From assembly GCA_008694505.1 (NCBI GenBank), contig VZDJ01004378.1, positions 16,175,645 through 16,239,644 on the forward strand: a stretch of DNA of 64,000 nt. Direction: 5' to 3'. Below, piece by piece: positions 53,377 to 64,000 of this stretch. The stretch comes from Cyanoderma ruficeps. Lineage: Eukaryota; Chordata; Aves; Passeriformes; Timaliidae. The notes under the pieces were generated by a model. That model ran no database searches. It had not been told where the DNA came from and saw nothing but the letters and a program-made list of their open reading frames with translations. The number at the start of each line of letters is the position of its first letter. The stretch's first letter is position 1. The position numbers were made by a program, and so were the translations under genes.

Positions 53377-53960
53377 AGACAAAGCCTTTCTGCTCCTCCC
53401 TGAAAGACCCGTGCTGGGCTAATACTTTCTGTCAGCAGCCCTTGGGATGTCACCTCACCTCACTGTCCTAAAGGGAGCGTGAAGATGAAGGGGCAGCTCC
53501 TGGGCCGAGATGTTCAAATGCAGCCAGAGGAAGGGCAGGAACGTCCCTTCTTCCAACCAGTGCACCTGGGAATCTCTTTTGCCCCCCATCATCATGGAAG
53601 ACTAAGAAGAAGGGGTGGCAAGGGAATGCGAGCACAGGTGTGGTTTCAAAAACAGGGAGTGTCTCTGGGCAGCAGAGCAGCAGGACCCACCACAAGACCC
53701 AGTGGCATATGCAGGAGAAGTCTCCCTCCTCAGGCAGCACCAACAGGGCTAGGAAGCACTGGTTTTCCAGGGTCAGAAGGTCTGCTCAAAGAAAGGAAGC
53801 CCCAGAGCTTCCCTCTTCTAAAGTAAAACCCTTTCAGCAAAGCACAAAAAGCAGCAGGAGAGAAATGTGACCCACAGTTGACCCAGAGACACAGGGCACC
53901 AGCCAGAGATGAGGTGCAGGAGGGTGAAGGTGAGGACAGCCACAGGCCAGACCTGGAGAT
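53377..53960. other. GC-elevated patch directly upstream of the LTR
   Basis: About 580 bases richer in GC than the surrounding DNA, open on both strands (plus 53479-53826, minus 53468-53743). It is separated from the LTR by about 110 bases of ordinary sequence. No CR1 or LTR consensus words were recognised. It may be a further repeat of a family I do not know, or a diverged companion of the LTR insertion. Confidence 0.3.
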
Positions 53961-54072
53961 GTAGTTTTGCAGAGGTATCAGTTCTGGTTTTTTCCACCTT
54001 TTTTGTTCTTACACATCACAACACACACAAGTCTGCCAAAATGTCTAACTTGGGATTTTATGTCTACACCAG

Positions 54073-55173
54073 TGTACTGGGTTTGCATTGCCAGGTTTTG
54101 CTAGTGGCAGGGGGACTACAGGGCTGGTGACTTCTGTGAGAAGCTGACAGAAGCTTCCCCCATGTCTGACAGACCCAGTGCCAGATGGCTTCAGGACAGA
54201 CCCACTGCTGGCCAAGGCCAAGCATGCCAATCAGAGATGGTAGTAATGATCTGGAATAACATATTTAAGAAGGAAAAAAAGGTTGCTGGGCAAATATAAT
54301 TGCACTCAGAGAAGAGAGGAGTGACAATACATGAGTACAGCTCTGCAGACAGCAAGGTCAGAGGAGAAGGAGAGGCAAGAGGTGCTCCATGGGCTGGACC
54401 TGATTCCCCAGCAGACCATGGTTCAGCCCATGGTGATGCAGCTGCCCCTGCAGCCCATGGAGGAGCATGAGGATGCAGAGATCCACCTGCAGCCCATGGA
54501 GGAGACCCACACTGGAGCAAGTGGATTCCTGAGAGGAGGCTGTGGGAGGCCTGCACTGGAGCAGGCTCCTGGCAGGGACTTGCAGACTGGTGGAGAGAGG
54601 AGCCCATGCTGGACAAGTGTCCTGGTAGGACTGGTGATCCTGTGGGGAACTCACACTGGGGGAGGCTTTTTTTAAGAACTGCACCCTATGGGGGACCAAC
54701 TTCGGACCAGTTCATGAAGAACTGTAGCCTGTAGGAATGACTCACATTTGACAATTTCATGGAGAACTGTCTTTTGTGGGAGAGACCCCACTCTGGAGCA
54801 GGGAAAGGATCCCTCTCCCTGAACAGTGGCAGAAACAACCTGTGCTGAACTGACCATAACCCCCATTCTCTTCTACCTGTGCTGCTGGGGGGATGAGGAG
54901 ATGGAACCCAGGAAGGAGGGAGCAGCTGGGGGAAGGTGTTTTTAGGATTTGTTTTACTTCTTATTATTCTCCTTTGATTTGATTGGTAAAAAATGAATTT
55001 TCCCAAGTTAAGTTTGTTTTGCCTATGACAGTAATTGATAAGTGATCTCCTCCTGTCCTTATCTCAACTGATGAGCCGTTTGTCATCTTTTCTATCCTCT
55101 GTCCACTTGCAGAAGGCAGCAACAGTGGAGCTCTGGTAGATACCTGGCATCCTGCCAGAGTCAAATCACCACA
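54073..55173 (+). mobile_element. Solo LTR of an avian endogenous retrovirus
   Basis: The element begins TGTACTGGGTTTGCATTGCC and ends CACCACA, giving the TG...CA ends of a retroviral LTR and a length near 1.1 kb. Inside are the features I know from this bird LTR type: a TATA-like ATATTTAAGAAGG segment at about 54261-54273; a central GC-rich block of roughly 40-bp imperfect units containing CCTGCAGCCCATGGAGGAG twice (54447 and 54486); later ACTGTAGCCTGT and GGGAGAGACCCC units; a T-rich segment with TTTGATTTGATTGGTAAAAAATG in the likely polyadenylation region; and a 3' part with GTCCTTATCTCAACTGATGAGC. No internal gag, pol or env sequence and no second LTR is present, so it is a solo LTR left by recombination. 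The five bases on each side (ACCAG and GGCAA) do not match, so the target duplication has decayed or my ends are slightly off. I cannot give the exact family name. Confidence 0.82.
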
Positions 55174-58100
55174 GGCAATAACTGTTCATGTATCTTCAGA
55201 ATAAAATCTTCAGCACCACACAAACGTTGTGTCAATTACCCTCTTCAATCATATCACAGAATTACTATTTACATATAAGCCTATGAAATTATCTTTTTTT
55301 TTTCCTTTTGTGTGGAAAGGCATTGGGGTTTTTTGGTATTTTACCATTTCAAAGAGAAAGCAAAATACACCTGCGCCACACATTTGCTCTGGCACATCAC
55401 CTAAAGACTCTCAGGCACTTTCAGATACTTCTCTTGTAACACTATGAACTACCAAGCCAAAGACAAAAAGGACCACTTTGGATGGTGCATGGATATTTTT
55501 GATCAAAGCATCCAAGACTTCCCACCCTGCAATCCTCAGAGAAGGCTCTATAGTTCTTGCCTACCCAACATGATGACAATTTAAACGCATATTTACCCCT
55601 TGCACAGATGTGTATTGCAATAAATTACTATAAGCAAGGTTCACTGCTTCTGATATTCTGATTTGCCCAAATTAATTATATGGTCACCCCATCTACTTAC
55701 TGTTTAGTTAACACACCCCACCTCTGATTATGGTAATGAATTCAACTTACACAAAGCAAAAAAAGTTAAATATGAACGATTAGGCAGTTGCACTCATCTT
55801 ATTGAAAGGAAGAAAGAAAAATCCCACTATAAGTAAGGTTTTCAACATTTGATTCTGCCTATTTCCAGCATTTTCTCTTTCTGTTTATGTTTTTCTTTAC
55901 TACTGTACAGACTTATGAACTATGGTAAGGCCATCTGATGCTTTCTGACCATTAGGACAAAAACTGAATGAAGTCCTCCATAAAGCAAGACTTAACAGGT
56001 CAGCACAGGCCTGCCCCAACAACACTGGAATGTATGGATTTTTCTGCAAAGTTTAGGTGATAATTGAAAAAGTGACATTGGATATTATGCACTACCCTGC
56101 AGGAGAAAGAGCAGTCAAGTTGGGCACACTTCCTATATGTGAAAATTTAACATATTAAGTGGCAAAATAATGCCACTGAGTTCAAAAAGGATACAAGAAG
56201 ATATGAAGGGAAAAGAAGCAAGGTTTTTGAGACAAAGACTAGCAAAAGGCCATAAAACAAAAGGATCCTGGAAAACTAGGGTACAAATATTTAGCCCTTT
56301 ACAACCTCCCACTCCTTACTTTTATATGTACACCTGGAAAGATGGCACAGTTTACATTCAAGAAAGAGTTGTTCAGATTAGACTCTAAGAGGGGAAAAAA
56401 AACCCAAATGAAAAACTAAAGCAAACATAAAAAGCACAACAATAACCAACCGACCAAAACTCCCAAACCAACAAAATACACACAAAGGTGCAAATGGTGA
56501 GCTTAGGCAAATGCCTGGAAGATGACTAGGCAAACAAATTCCTAGGTACCCACCAAAGCATGGACAATGGCTTGCCACGCAGACTCGGAAGCTGTGCTCC
56601 TTCTCCCACATTTCTAGTTTTTCCAAACATTTACAGTTTCAGTTACAGATGAAACTGCTATCTTGGCAGAACCGAAGGAAAATTTCAGATGTTGTTATTT
56701 ATTTAAAGAAAGCTGCTGAACTGCAGTTCAGCAATGCAGCTTATAGGGAAGAAGCTGGCTTTCCCCAAGGGCAGCCGATGCACAGCCACAGGGATGACTG
56801 TGTGGTGAAGCACAAGCAGCTTTGCCAGCCACAGCAAGAGAAATGCCTGAGTCCATGTGTGAGCCTGTGCGAGCAGCAGTAAAGCACAACCGAAGAGCAG
56901 GGAATATCTCCTGTCCCAGAACGTCATAAAAACAAGCAGTGACTTTGTGAAATACGTGCTTATTTTCATCCACTTTAAATTTACAGGAAAGCACTTTCTT
57001 TTAATTCAAAATAATCTTGAACACAGCTCAAGCTCTGCCTAATGGAAAATTAGACTGTCTAAGAGAAAACTAAGTTTTGCCTGAAATGAAACAAAAATAC
57101 CAAACAAAACATTATGTCTCTACTACAAACATCAAATGGTGTCATTGCATTCTCACGCTTGACCAGAGACACAGCCTTAAAGAACTGAATAAACTCATGC
57201 TGCAGTAGCTTATTAAATTTTAGCCTCCTTTTAATTTCTATTCAGCTTAATTGCTCAAAGAGAACATCCAGAGGAATGCTATTTTATGAAAATCCTGAAT
57301 ATTTTGTTTTATTGTTGTCTACACTTTTTGTTACCTTTGATTCTATGACAGTCTCTCTAACTCCTGGATCTGACAGCAAATCAGCAAAATGCTACCAATA
57401 TTACCTTCTTTTTTTCCAAAGAGAACATCAGACAGGATATTAAAACATATTTCATCCCCAAACATGTAATTATCATATATTTAATATATGACATGCAGAA
57501 AAATTACTAATAAAAAAGCATCAAAGCAGAATTTAATGGTAATTTATCCCATGCTGCAGAATGCTCTCACACTGTCCCATCCATCTTCTATGGATGCATG
57601 GTACCTCATGAGAAAACAAGCATTGGTCATTATTCCCAGCACATTGCGAACCACCATTAGCTCATCTGAATACAACATGGAGAAGCTCCCCTTCTCCTTG
57701 AAATTGTGCCACTTCACAAAAGCTTTCTAAAAGTGGTTCTGCTACCAGGCCATCAAACCAAACACTGAGATCCACGGATGTATCTCCAACCAAAGTGACC
57801 TGAAAGACAACACGGGGTGGGTTTTTGGCTCAACACTAACTGTCCGCAAATGGCTTTAAATTTCCCAAATTCCTTTACCAAATTAAATTACAGTTTTACA
57901 GAAACAGTCAGAATTTTATTTTTGAGCTACTGGAGTCTACAAAAACAAAGTTTTAAAGAAAATTTCTTATGCTTCTATGCATTTAAACTCATATGATCAA
58001 CAACTCAAAATCATGCATGGCTTAGTCTGAGACCACAGCTGCTGGAAACAATGAAAACAGGAATTTCGCAGGTGAACTACTCACAACACCCGGCTTCATT

Positions 58101-58637
58101 TTCTCAGACAGCTCTAGCAATTCTGCAAGTGTTACCTCTGCACACTAAACACTCTCTAGGAAAGGTGCAGGAGCCCACAAATGCTTTCCAGAGACCAGTG
58201 TGTGTGCTTTATAGAAAGCCAAAATGAACTTGGCCCCAGCAAGAAGTTACAAAATTCCATCCTTGCTTGAGGGGGACTCACACAATCTCAAAGCCCAGTC
58301 AAATGAGAAACCAGTTTTCTGCAATCCAAAAGGAAAATGAAGTTTGAAACAGGTCCAATATCTCTAAAATATCTTAACCACAAATATGTTAATTAGATGA
58401 CAGCTGAAATAATGTGCACAAACAAGTGTCATCCAAAGTGATTGGTAAGAAATACTAAACAAATGAAATCACAGACCCACCAAACCCACACCACATTTCA
58501 ATATACTGCCCCTGATGAGATTATAAGGAGTTATTCCTTGTGAAAGAGAAAAGAAATGCTCAAGGGGCAGATATGGACAGACAGTAAATGAGAGAGGAAT
58601 AGTAACTTTATGTCCTTCCTTTTGCTGACCTGAAGTT
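55174..58637. other. Non-coding DNA containing a perfect palindrome
   Basis: AT-rich sequence. A 20-bp perfect palindrome lies at 56714-56733. Overlapping short frames at 56649-56994 on both strands have no recognised domain. No gene or transposon was identified. Confidence 0.5.
56714..56733. repeat. Perfect 20-bp palindrome
   Basis: TGCTGAACTGCAGTTCAGCA equals its own reverse complement over all 20 bases. It could form a cruciform or bind a dimeric factor. No function is implied by the sequence alone. Confidence 0.9.
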
Positions 58638-59160
58638 TTGCAGTGGAGGGCTTGTCCACTCAAACAAGAAAAGAGGATGCGAGGACCATATGCTGCTGCC
58701 CACCAAGCTCCGAGCCCCCATCCTGGCTGTGGGTGCAGCCAGCCCTGTGCACTGCAGAGCACCCTGCAGGCTGCAGCTCCAGGCAGCCCCAGGGACAGGG
58801 CACACAGCCTACAGAAGTGTCACCAGGCCACTGCTCCAGATCAGCGCTGCAGACCTGCTCCGTGGCAAAGCAGCTTCCTCCCCATGTTGTTATGGCATGG
58901 ACAGGAACAGCTTCACTGCTGCAGACCCAATTGCTTTAAAAGACAGGAATAGTTCCCAAATGACACAGGACATTGTCCTTAGGCAAGCTAGGAGCAATTT
59001 TTCCCATGTACTCGTTCAAGCAGCATCCTTCCAATAAGCAGCCTGGCTTTTTCCAATGTTTAAAAAGTCATGGCCTAAATATCTGCATGCAGCTGCTACA
59101 GCATCAACTGTTCCAGCTCTGCCTCTCAAGTGCTGCTGCCCTGAGTAAGTATTGATAGTC
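58638..59160. other. GC-elevated patch with all three plus frames open
   Basis: From about 58640 to 58940 all three plus frames stay open (58638-58952, 58643-58939, 58690-59037), and a minus frame is open too (58469-58762). This reflects few A/T-rich stop codons in a GC-rich stretch rather than coding selection. Translations are rich in Ala, Pro, Cys and Gln with no recognised domain. Confidence 0.3.
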
Positions 59161-59924
59161 TTTGCCCACAGTACAATGATGTACATCCAGAAAACCTAGT
59201 CCAACTAGCTAACATCACTATTACACTTCAACTTCACACCATACCCTAAGTGCACCAGCATTCTCGTAGGCCAATAAATGCTAAGCTTGATACCCCAATA
59301 CTGCTAGGGTGACTTTACTCAACCAGAAGATAGGGGCATATCGGGTGTAAAATATTTTTTCCTCATATTTGTCCTCTGTAGTCCATAAACACATTTTTTT
59401 CCATTTCAACTACAGTTTCTATTTGGCTGTTAATGTAAGTTTCCAGAAGCTGACTTCACATCCCAAGAGATGAAAACTGCTTTACCCTCAAGGAAGAAAG
59501 CAATAACAAGTGAGGCTGACTTGCCCAACAGGCATATCAGGTCAAAAAAAAGTGTCATATACTAACGGCAGTCTCTATCCAAAAAGCAAGGCTTTGTATG
59601 GCACCTTGTCCACACTATCAAAGCAAACACAGACCATAAATATCTCAGGGCACAGACAGTCCAAAATACATCAATGCTACAGCTACAAAAAACAACCTAG
59701 TATGAATAGAGTGTGATCTGCAACCTATGATGTATATCACCACAAGTACGCTGTTACCCCGGGGCAAGTCCATGCACGTGCGCATCTATTACACCACAGG
59801 CAAGGCTAAGGGAAGCACTCACCAAGGGAAGCAACACCCGAACAGAAAAGAGTGAATCAGCAGCAGGAGCTTGGAAATTAAATCATGACATATCAATCTG
59901 CATCCTGCAACTCTTACTCTGCAT
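59161..59924. other. Non-coding spacer
   Basis: Ordinary sequence with no gene recognised. A small CpG-containing segment (ACCCCGGGGC, CACGTGCGC) lies at about 59756-59783. Confidence 0.45.
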
Positions 59925-59995
59925 GGCTGTGGGATTGGAAGTAGATCATCTTTGAGGTCTCTCCCAAACCTTAACATTCTATGATTCTATGATAT
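59925..59995 (+). mobile_element. CR1 LINE, extreme 3' end, sense orientation
   Basis: The segment GGGATTGGAAGTAGATCATC, TTTGAGGTCTCTCCCAAACC, TTAACATTCTATGATTCTATGAT is the last 70 or so bases of a CR1 copy. It has the diagnostic repeated ATTCTATG tail intact and is severely 5'-truncated. Confidence 0.92.
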
Positions 59996-61247
59996 GCAGA
60001 TACTAAGCACAAAAATTGGGTTTCTTGGTTGTTTTGGGGGAGGTTGGGAGGTGTGGCTCTATGTCACAGAATATAGGTAAGAAGACAGCTGTATGGAAAA
60101 TAAGCAATTTATATCTGACCCTTAGTAGAAAGTAAGTAGAAAGCATAATTCTTGTGATTACTGAACTGAGCAAATCAGGACACTGAGGATACTGCAGAGG
60201 GTAAATAAACATGAAATCTGATTTTTTTTTTGTCTGTCTGTTTTCACAAAACAACTTCTAGTGGGGAAGCACATTCATTGTGGCTGACTACTTTTAGTTC
60301 GTGAAAGGAAGGTTATGTCATTTTCTATCAGACAGAGAACAGAAATGTTACAGGAAGACTTCCTCTCCTTCTGAAGCTTCAGTTACACAGATCTTCAAGG
60401 CTTCCACCCCAGCCTGTTTCTGAATTCAAAATTCTGTTTCAAAATTCTGCTATCAGCTATGATGTCTGCATCCAGCATTAGGTTTACATCTGATCATAAA
60501 GTATAGATGAAACTCTCAAATACGCAGCAGCTACGAAGTATGTTTAAAGGTTACCTGTTTTTTTTTACCCTCATAAACGAGGCCATTCTCACCAGTAGCA
60601 TCAGATACCTCTACTCTAGACCACCAATGAAACTATTATGAAGGATGAAATCACACCTAACTAGGAAGCAAAACTCTCATGTTAAGGACAATTTCTCAAC
60701 CATGAGTTAGGATCTCAAAGTGCTATGAAGTTTTCCTGTCACTGTGGCTTAAATTGAACTACTCAATTTAAGAACTTCATGTAAAAAACTTTTTTAAAAT
60801 TATCCATATGGTTTCTGAAGGAATTCAGCTTATTTTATCACATTATATGCCTACACAGTCTCTAAGCCTGTTGGCCGATTCTAGTTAAATTCTACGAGGG
60901 ACAAAAATAATCATGCTCCTAATAAATTTAACAACAATCAGCTGCTGGGAAGTGTCAGTACCTACAGCCTCCACAGAGCAATGGAAGAGCTGCAGCACAA
61001 CCCGCTAAGTGCTGGCAGCATCTGACTGCTATACTGTCACTGGCTGCTGCACCTGCCAGCCCTTCTAAAAGGGACAGGTTTTAGGATGCAGCTGGGAGAA
61101 GTGTTTTTGACCTATTCTAGACAGGAGTTTGGCAAGGGAAGAAAAGGGCCAGAAGAGTTGTTGTGCTGACAATTAACAAATTCAGGCTTCATTAGTTTTC
61201 ATGCTCAGCGACTCAACTGCTATACCTCATGATTGTTATTTGCTTTT
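59996..61247. other. Non-coding spacer between two CR1 fragments
   Basis: AT-rich sequence with short T runs. No gene or transposon was recognised. Confidence 0.5.
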
Positions 61248-61665
61248 CAGAATCACAGAATGGGTCAGATTGGAAGGGACCAAAGTGCATCATCTGATCC
61301 AAGCTGCTCAAGCAGGGTCATCCCAAAACACATTGCACAGGATTCTGTCCAGACAGTTCTTGAATAACTCCAGCGAGAGAAACTCCACAACCTCTCTGGG
61401 TGGCCTGTTCCAGTGCACAGTCAGCAGCACAGTAAATACGTTCTTCATGTTCATGTGGAACTTCCAGTGCATCAGTTTCTGCTCACTGCCACTTGTCCTA
61501 TTGCTGGGTACCACTGAGAAGGGCCTGGATCCATCCTCTTGACATCCTCCCTTCAGATACTTGTAAACATTGATTAGGTCCCCCCTCAGTCATATCGGAA
61601 CAAGAACAAGCCCAGTTCCCTCAGCCCTTCCTTGTAAGAGAGATGCTCTCATTCGTTGGCTTTTC
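61248..61665 (-). mobile_element. CR1 LINE, 3' fragment of about 420 bp, antisense orientation
   Basis: On the plus strand the copy reads AGAATCACAGAATGGGTCAG, ATTGGAAGGGACCAAAG, CATCTGATCCAAGCTGCTCAAG, CTCCACAACCTCTCTGGGTGG, CCTGTTCCAGTGCACAGTCA, CTGCTCACTGCCACTTGTCC, TAGGTCCCCCCTCAG and CCCTCAGCCCTTCCTTGTAAG. This is the reverse complement of the CR1 3' region, so the element points left. It is the longest CR1 copy in the window and is 5'-truncated near 61665. Frames at 61201-61542 (plus) and 61308-61514 (minus) are artefacts of it. Confidence 0.94.
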
Positions 61666-64000
61666 CATTCAGGAGCCCATTAGCCATGACAAGACAGCAC
61701 CAGTGAAACAGGAGGTCAGTAAGTCCTAGCACATGGGTTCTGACATGCTTAAAATCTCATCCTGTGCTGAATAATGGAGTGATGAGATTGACACAAGTTT
61801 TTTTTCCTCCAGTGTTTCCAGCAGCTGGAATAACAGAACACACTGGAAATCTGCCAGAAGCAAAGCCAGGATGTATTTGATGGTGTTAAGATATACATAT
61901 ATGAAAGATATGAAAAAGAGAGAGATGAAACTTAGGCAGTGGAGAACAGAGGGGAACCATACCTAATACAGAACAGCCACGTTAAATTTGCAGGTCAAAA
62001 TCTCTGGATGCACAAAGAAATTTAATCTAGAATGCTCAGAAACAATGTATATAAAAATTGAATAAAAGATGTAAAGACACAGTAACTATGTATTCCTTTT
62101 TCTGGGGAAAAAAAAAATCCCACATTTTTGCACCAAGTGTTTACTTCTGTAGTTCAGAAACAGCTTGTGAATGTCAATCAGCAAATACAGTCTATCAAGT
62201 AAAAACAAATGTTTGAAACTTTTTAAAATTATACTAATGTGTCCAAGATCATCACTGCTTCTGGAGAAGGGTCTATGATATTACAACTATTGGTTCTACA
62301 GTACTGAGACAATAAAAGGGACAAACCTCGTGCTCAGGAGGACACCAAGGAGCGACAGTTATCCCATTTAATCTGAACCACAAAAACATTTCCAATCAGG
62401 GTCGTTGTAGTGCAGCCTACTTATCATCACCTTATCCAGATATGTCAAGAGACTTTCCCATCATTTTAGAAGATTTCATTACTCTGAAACTGTAAGAAAA
62501 CAAAGGCATTCCAGCATCTGGAGAACAGTACCCAGCTCTGCATGGACAGGCAAAATCCGCTCCTCAAAGATACAAACTGAGGATGAAAGGAATCAAGCAA
62601 AAAAGCTGCCAGACTTAGCAGTAGAAATAGGTGATTTATCAGAAGCTGAGAACTGGAGAAAAAAACCCAATAAAATACAATACAATACAATAAAATATCA
62701 AATCAACAAGCACCTTCTGAGAGCCCAGACTGATGATACTGCTAAGGTTTGCAAGAAATTAAATGTGTTGAGGAAATCATGGCAATATAGATTCAACTAT
62801 ACAAGTCAGTTTTCTCAATCTATCATTTCTTTGCTGTGCATGCTGTGATATCTGAAAGCAGATATATTTATTTATTTAACAGAAATGGTATGGGTTTGCC
62901 TAAATCACGTTCCACAAGAAAAAAGAAGGTAAGTACCAAACCCTGCTGAGTCAGCCAGAATAACAACACTAGAGAACAAGCATAAGGCTTCTCTGATCTG
63001 CCAGAACCACAGTGATCTATCAGAAGTGTGGTGAAAGCCATGAGGTTTTCCACTAGAGGGATCGCCACCAGAGCAGTAGAGGTGCAGCAGCCTTTCCTTC
63101 CCACGAGCCCAGAGTAGCAGGATCGGTAATGCACTCACCTCTAGTGGTGATTTATGAGATTTTGGTAACAGTCCCCACAAAATCACCACCTCACTTCAAC
63201 CTAATTGCAGAATGGGAACAAAAGAGCTCCGTGGGCTCTTGAAATTGAACTGCTAGAAAATGCACCTCCAGAAAAACTGCTTTTCTTTCTCTTTTAAGCC
63301 AAGGTTTGTGATCAAATGCACATTAGACCAGTAGCACATTTGTCAAATCAGGAAGAAAATTTGAACACACAGTACTACTGCAACTGGAACAAAATATGAG
63401 AGGGTTCTTCTAATAAGTATTTTTCATTTAAAAAATCCAGAGGATATCCAGATCTGTAAAAGGACGTAAGTTTAACCAAATAACACACTTGCAAAATACT
63501 CAGTTCATTTTCATTCTTTTTGTTTTTCTTTACAGGAGTTTCCCATGAAAAGATGCACGTATAGCCTTATTTTCTGAAGTGGCATATTTTACCAAAGAAA
63601 GCTTCAAGAATACCAGTAGGTGGCACTTGGAAAAGAAAGCAAAAACCAAACCTGAAACAATAATTTATGCACACAATAAAACTATATTTTAATTTATTTG
63701 ATACACAAATATTTTGTTTTAAAAACAAACCTTTAAATAGCCTTTAAAGAAAAAACAAGCTTCTATTTTAGTGTTTACTACAAAATGAGGGATTACAGTT
63801 ACTAATTCTAACTCTAAATGAGACTTGATATTGATAGTTTATATGAACAGATATCCAAAGACAAATATTCCATCATCCAAAAGATGGAAACTATATAACA
63901 AGAGGGAGTGAAACATACAATGTAATTATACTGGTTAGCAATTATTCTGGATCACCTATAAAAGAAGGGAAAGTGTGCGATAGTGGCAGGGAGAGGAGGC
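61666..64000. other. Non-coding DNA to the window edge
   Basis: AT-rich sequence with a short ATACA-unit repeat at 62675-62692. Short minus frames at 62868-63189 have no recognised domain. No transposon or RNA gene was recognised. Confidence 0.5.
62675..62692. repeat. ATACA-type pentanucleotide repeat
   Basis: ATACAATACAATACAATA is a run of about three and a half pentanucleotide units, flanked by related TAAAATA words. Confidence 0.75.

Noticed and set aside
54191..54699. Several open frames of 113-141 codons on both strands
   Set aside because: They lie inside the solo LTR and reflect its GC-rich repeated units, not viral or host genes.
56649..56882. 77-codon plus frame whose C-terminus is rich in Cys, Gln and Pro
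   Set aside because: The end loosely recalls epidermal cornified-envelope proteins, but there is no repeat structure or gene context, and minus frames overlap it.
59143..59152. GAGTAAGT donor-like site at the end of a GC-rich block
   Set aside because: No paired acceptor or conserved frame was found; such sites are frequent by chance.
61201..61542. 113-codon plus-strand open frame
   Set aside because: Covers an antisense CR1 fragment.

Overview
The window looks like bird nuclear DNA, probably from a songbird or another neoavian. It is AT-rich with very few open reading frames of any length. It carries five fragments of the avian CR1 LINE. The characteristic CR1 tail (ATTCTATGATTCTATGA-like) ends the clearest copy, at about 59.9 kb. 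It also holds a solo LTR of about 1.1 kb of a type I associate with avian, especially passerine, endogenous retroviruses. There is no sign of bacterial, phage or organelle gene organisation. One ambiguous base (N) lies at 45658.

The only protein-coding sequence I can support is a 133-nt first coding exon on the minus strand, 8065 down to 7933. It encodes a 44-residue N-terminus: a short hydrophobic/basic segment followed by an acidic, tyrosine-rich segment. It starts at an ATG in good context, has an in-frame stop just upstream, and ends in a consensus GTAAGT donor. I cannot name the gene. The rest of the gene must lie to the left, so positions 1-7926 are best read as its first intron. Sequence to the right of 8317 is either upstream flank or the intron of a longer transcript, because a convincing splice acceptor abuts the leader at 8318-8319.

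Layout: 1-7926 intron; 7933-8317 exon with leader; 8318-19789 non-coding; 19.8-23.9 kb three sense-oriented CR1 fragments; 23.9-54.07 kb mostly featureless non-coding DNA with a few GC-elevated patches (about 28.2, 37.7 and 43.3 kb) and short low-complexity runs; 53.4-53.96 kb GC-elevated patch directly before the solo LTR at 54073-55173; 55.2-64 kb non-coding DNA with one more GC patch (58.6 kb) and two CR1 fragments, one in each orientation.

No operons, CRISPR arrays, RNA genes or novel multi-gene system are visible. The most useful observations are the unnamed N-terminal exon, the solo LTR, a perfect 20-bp palindrome at 56.7 kb, and a homeodomain/PBX-like motif cluster at 6.3 kb. All family assignments are from memory of repeat consensus sequences; no search was run.
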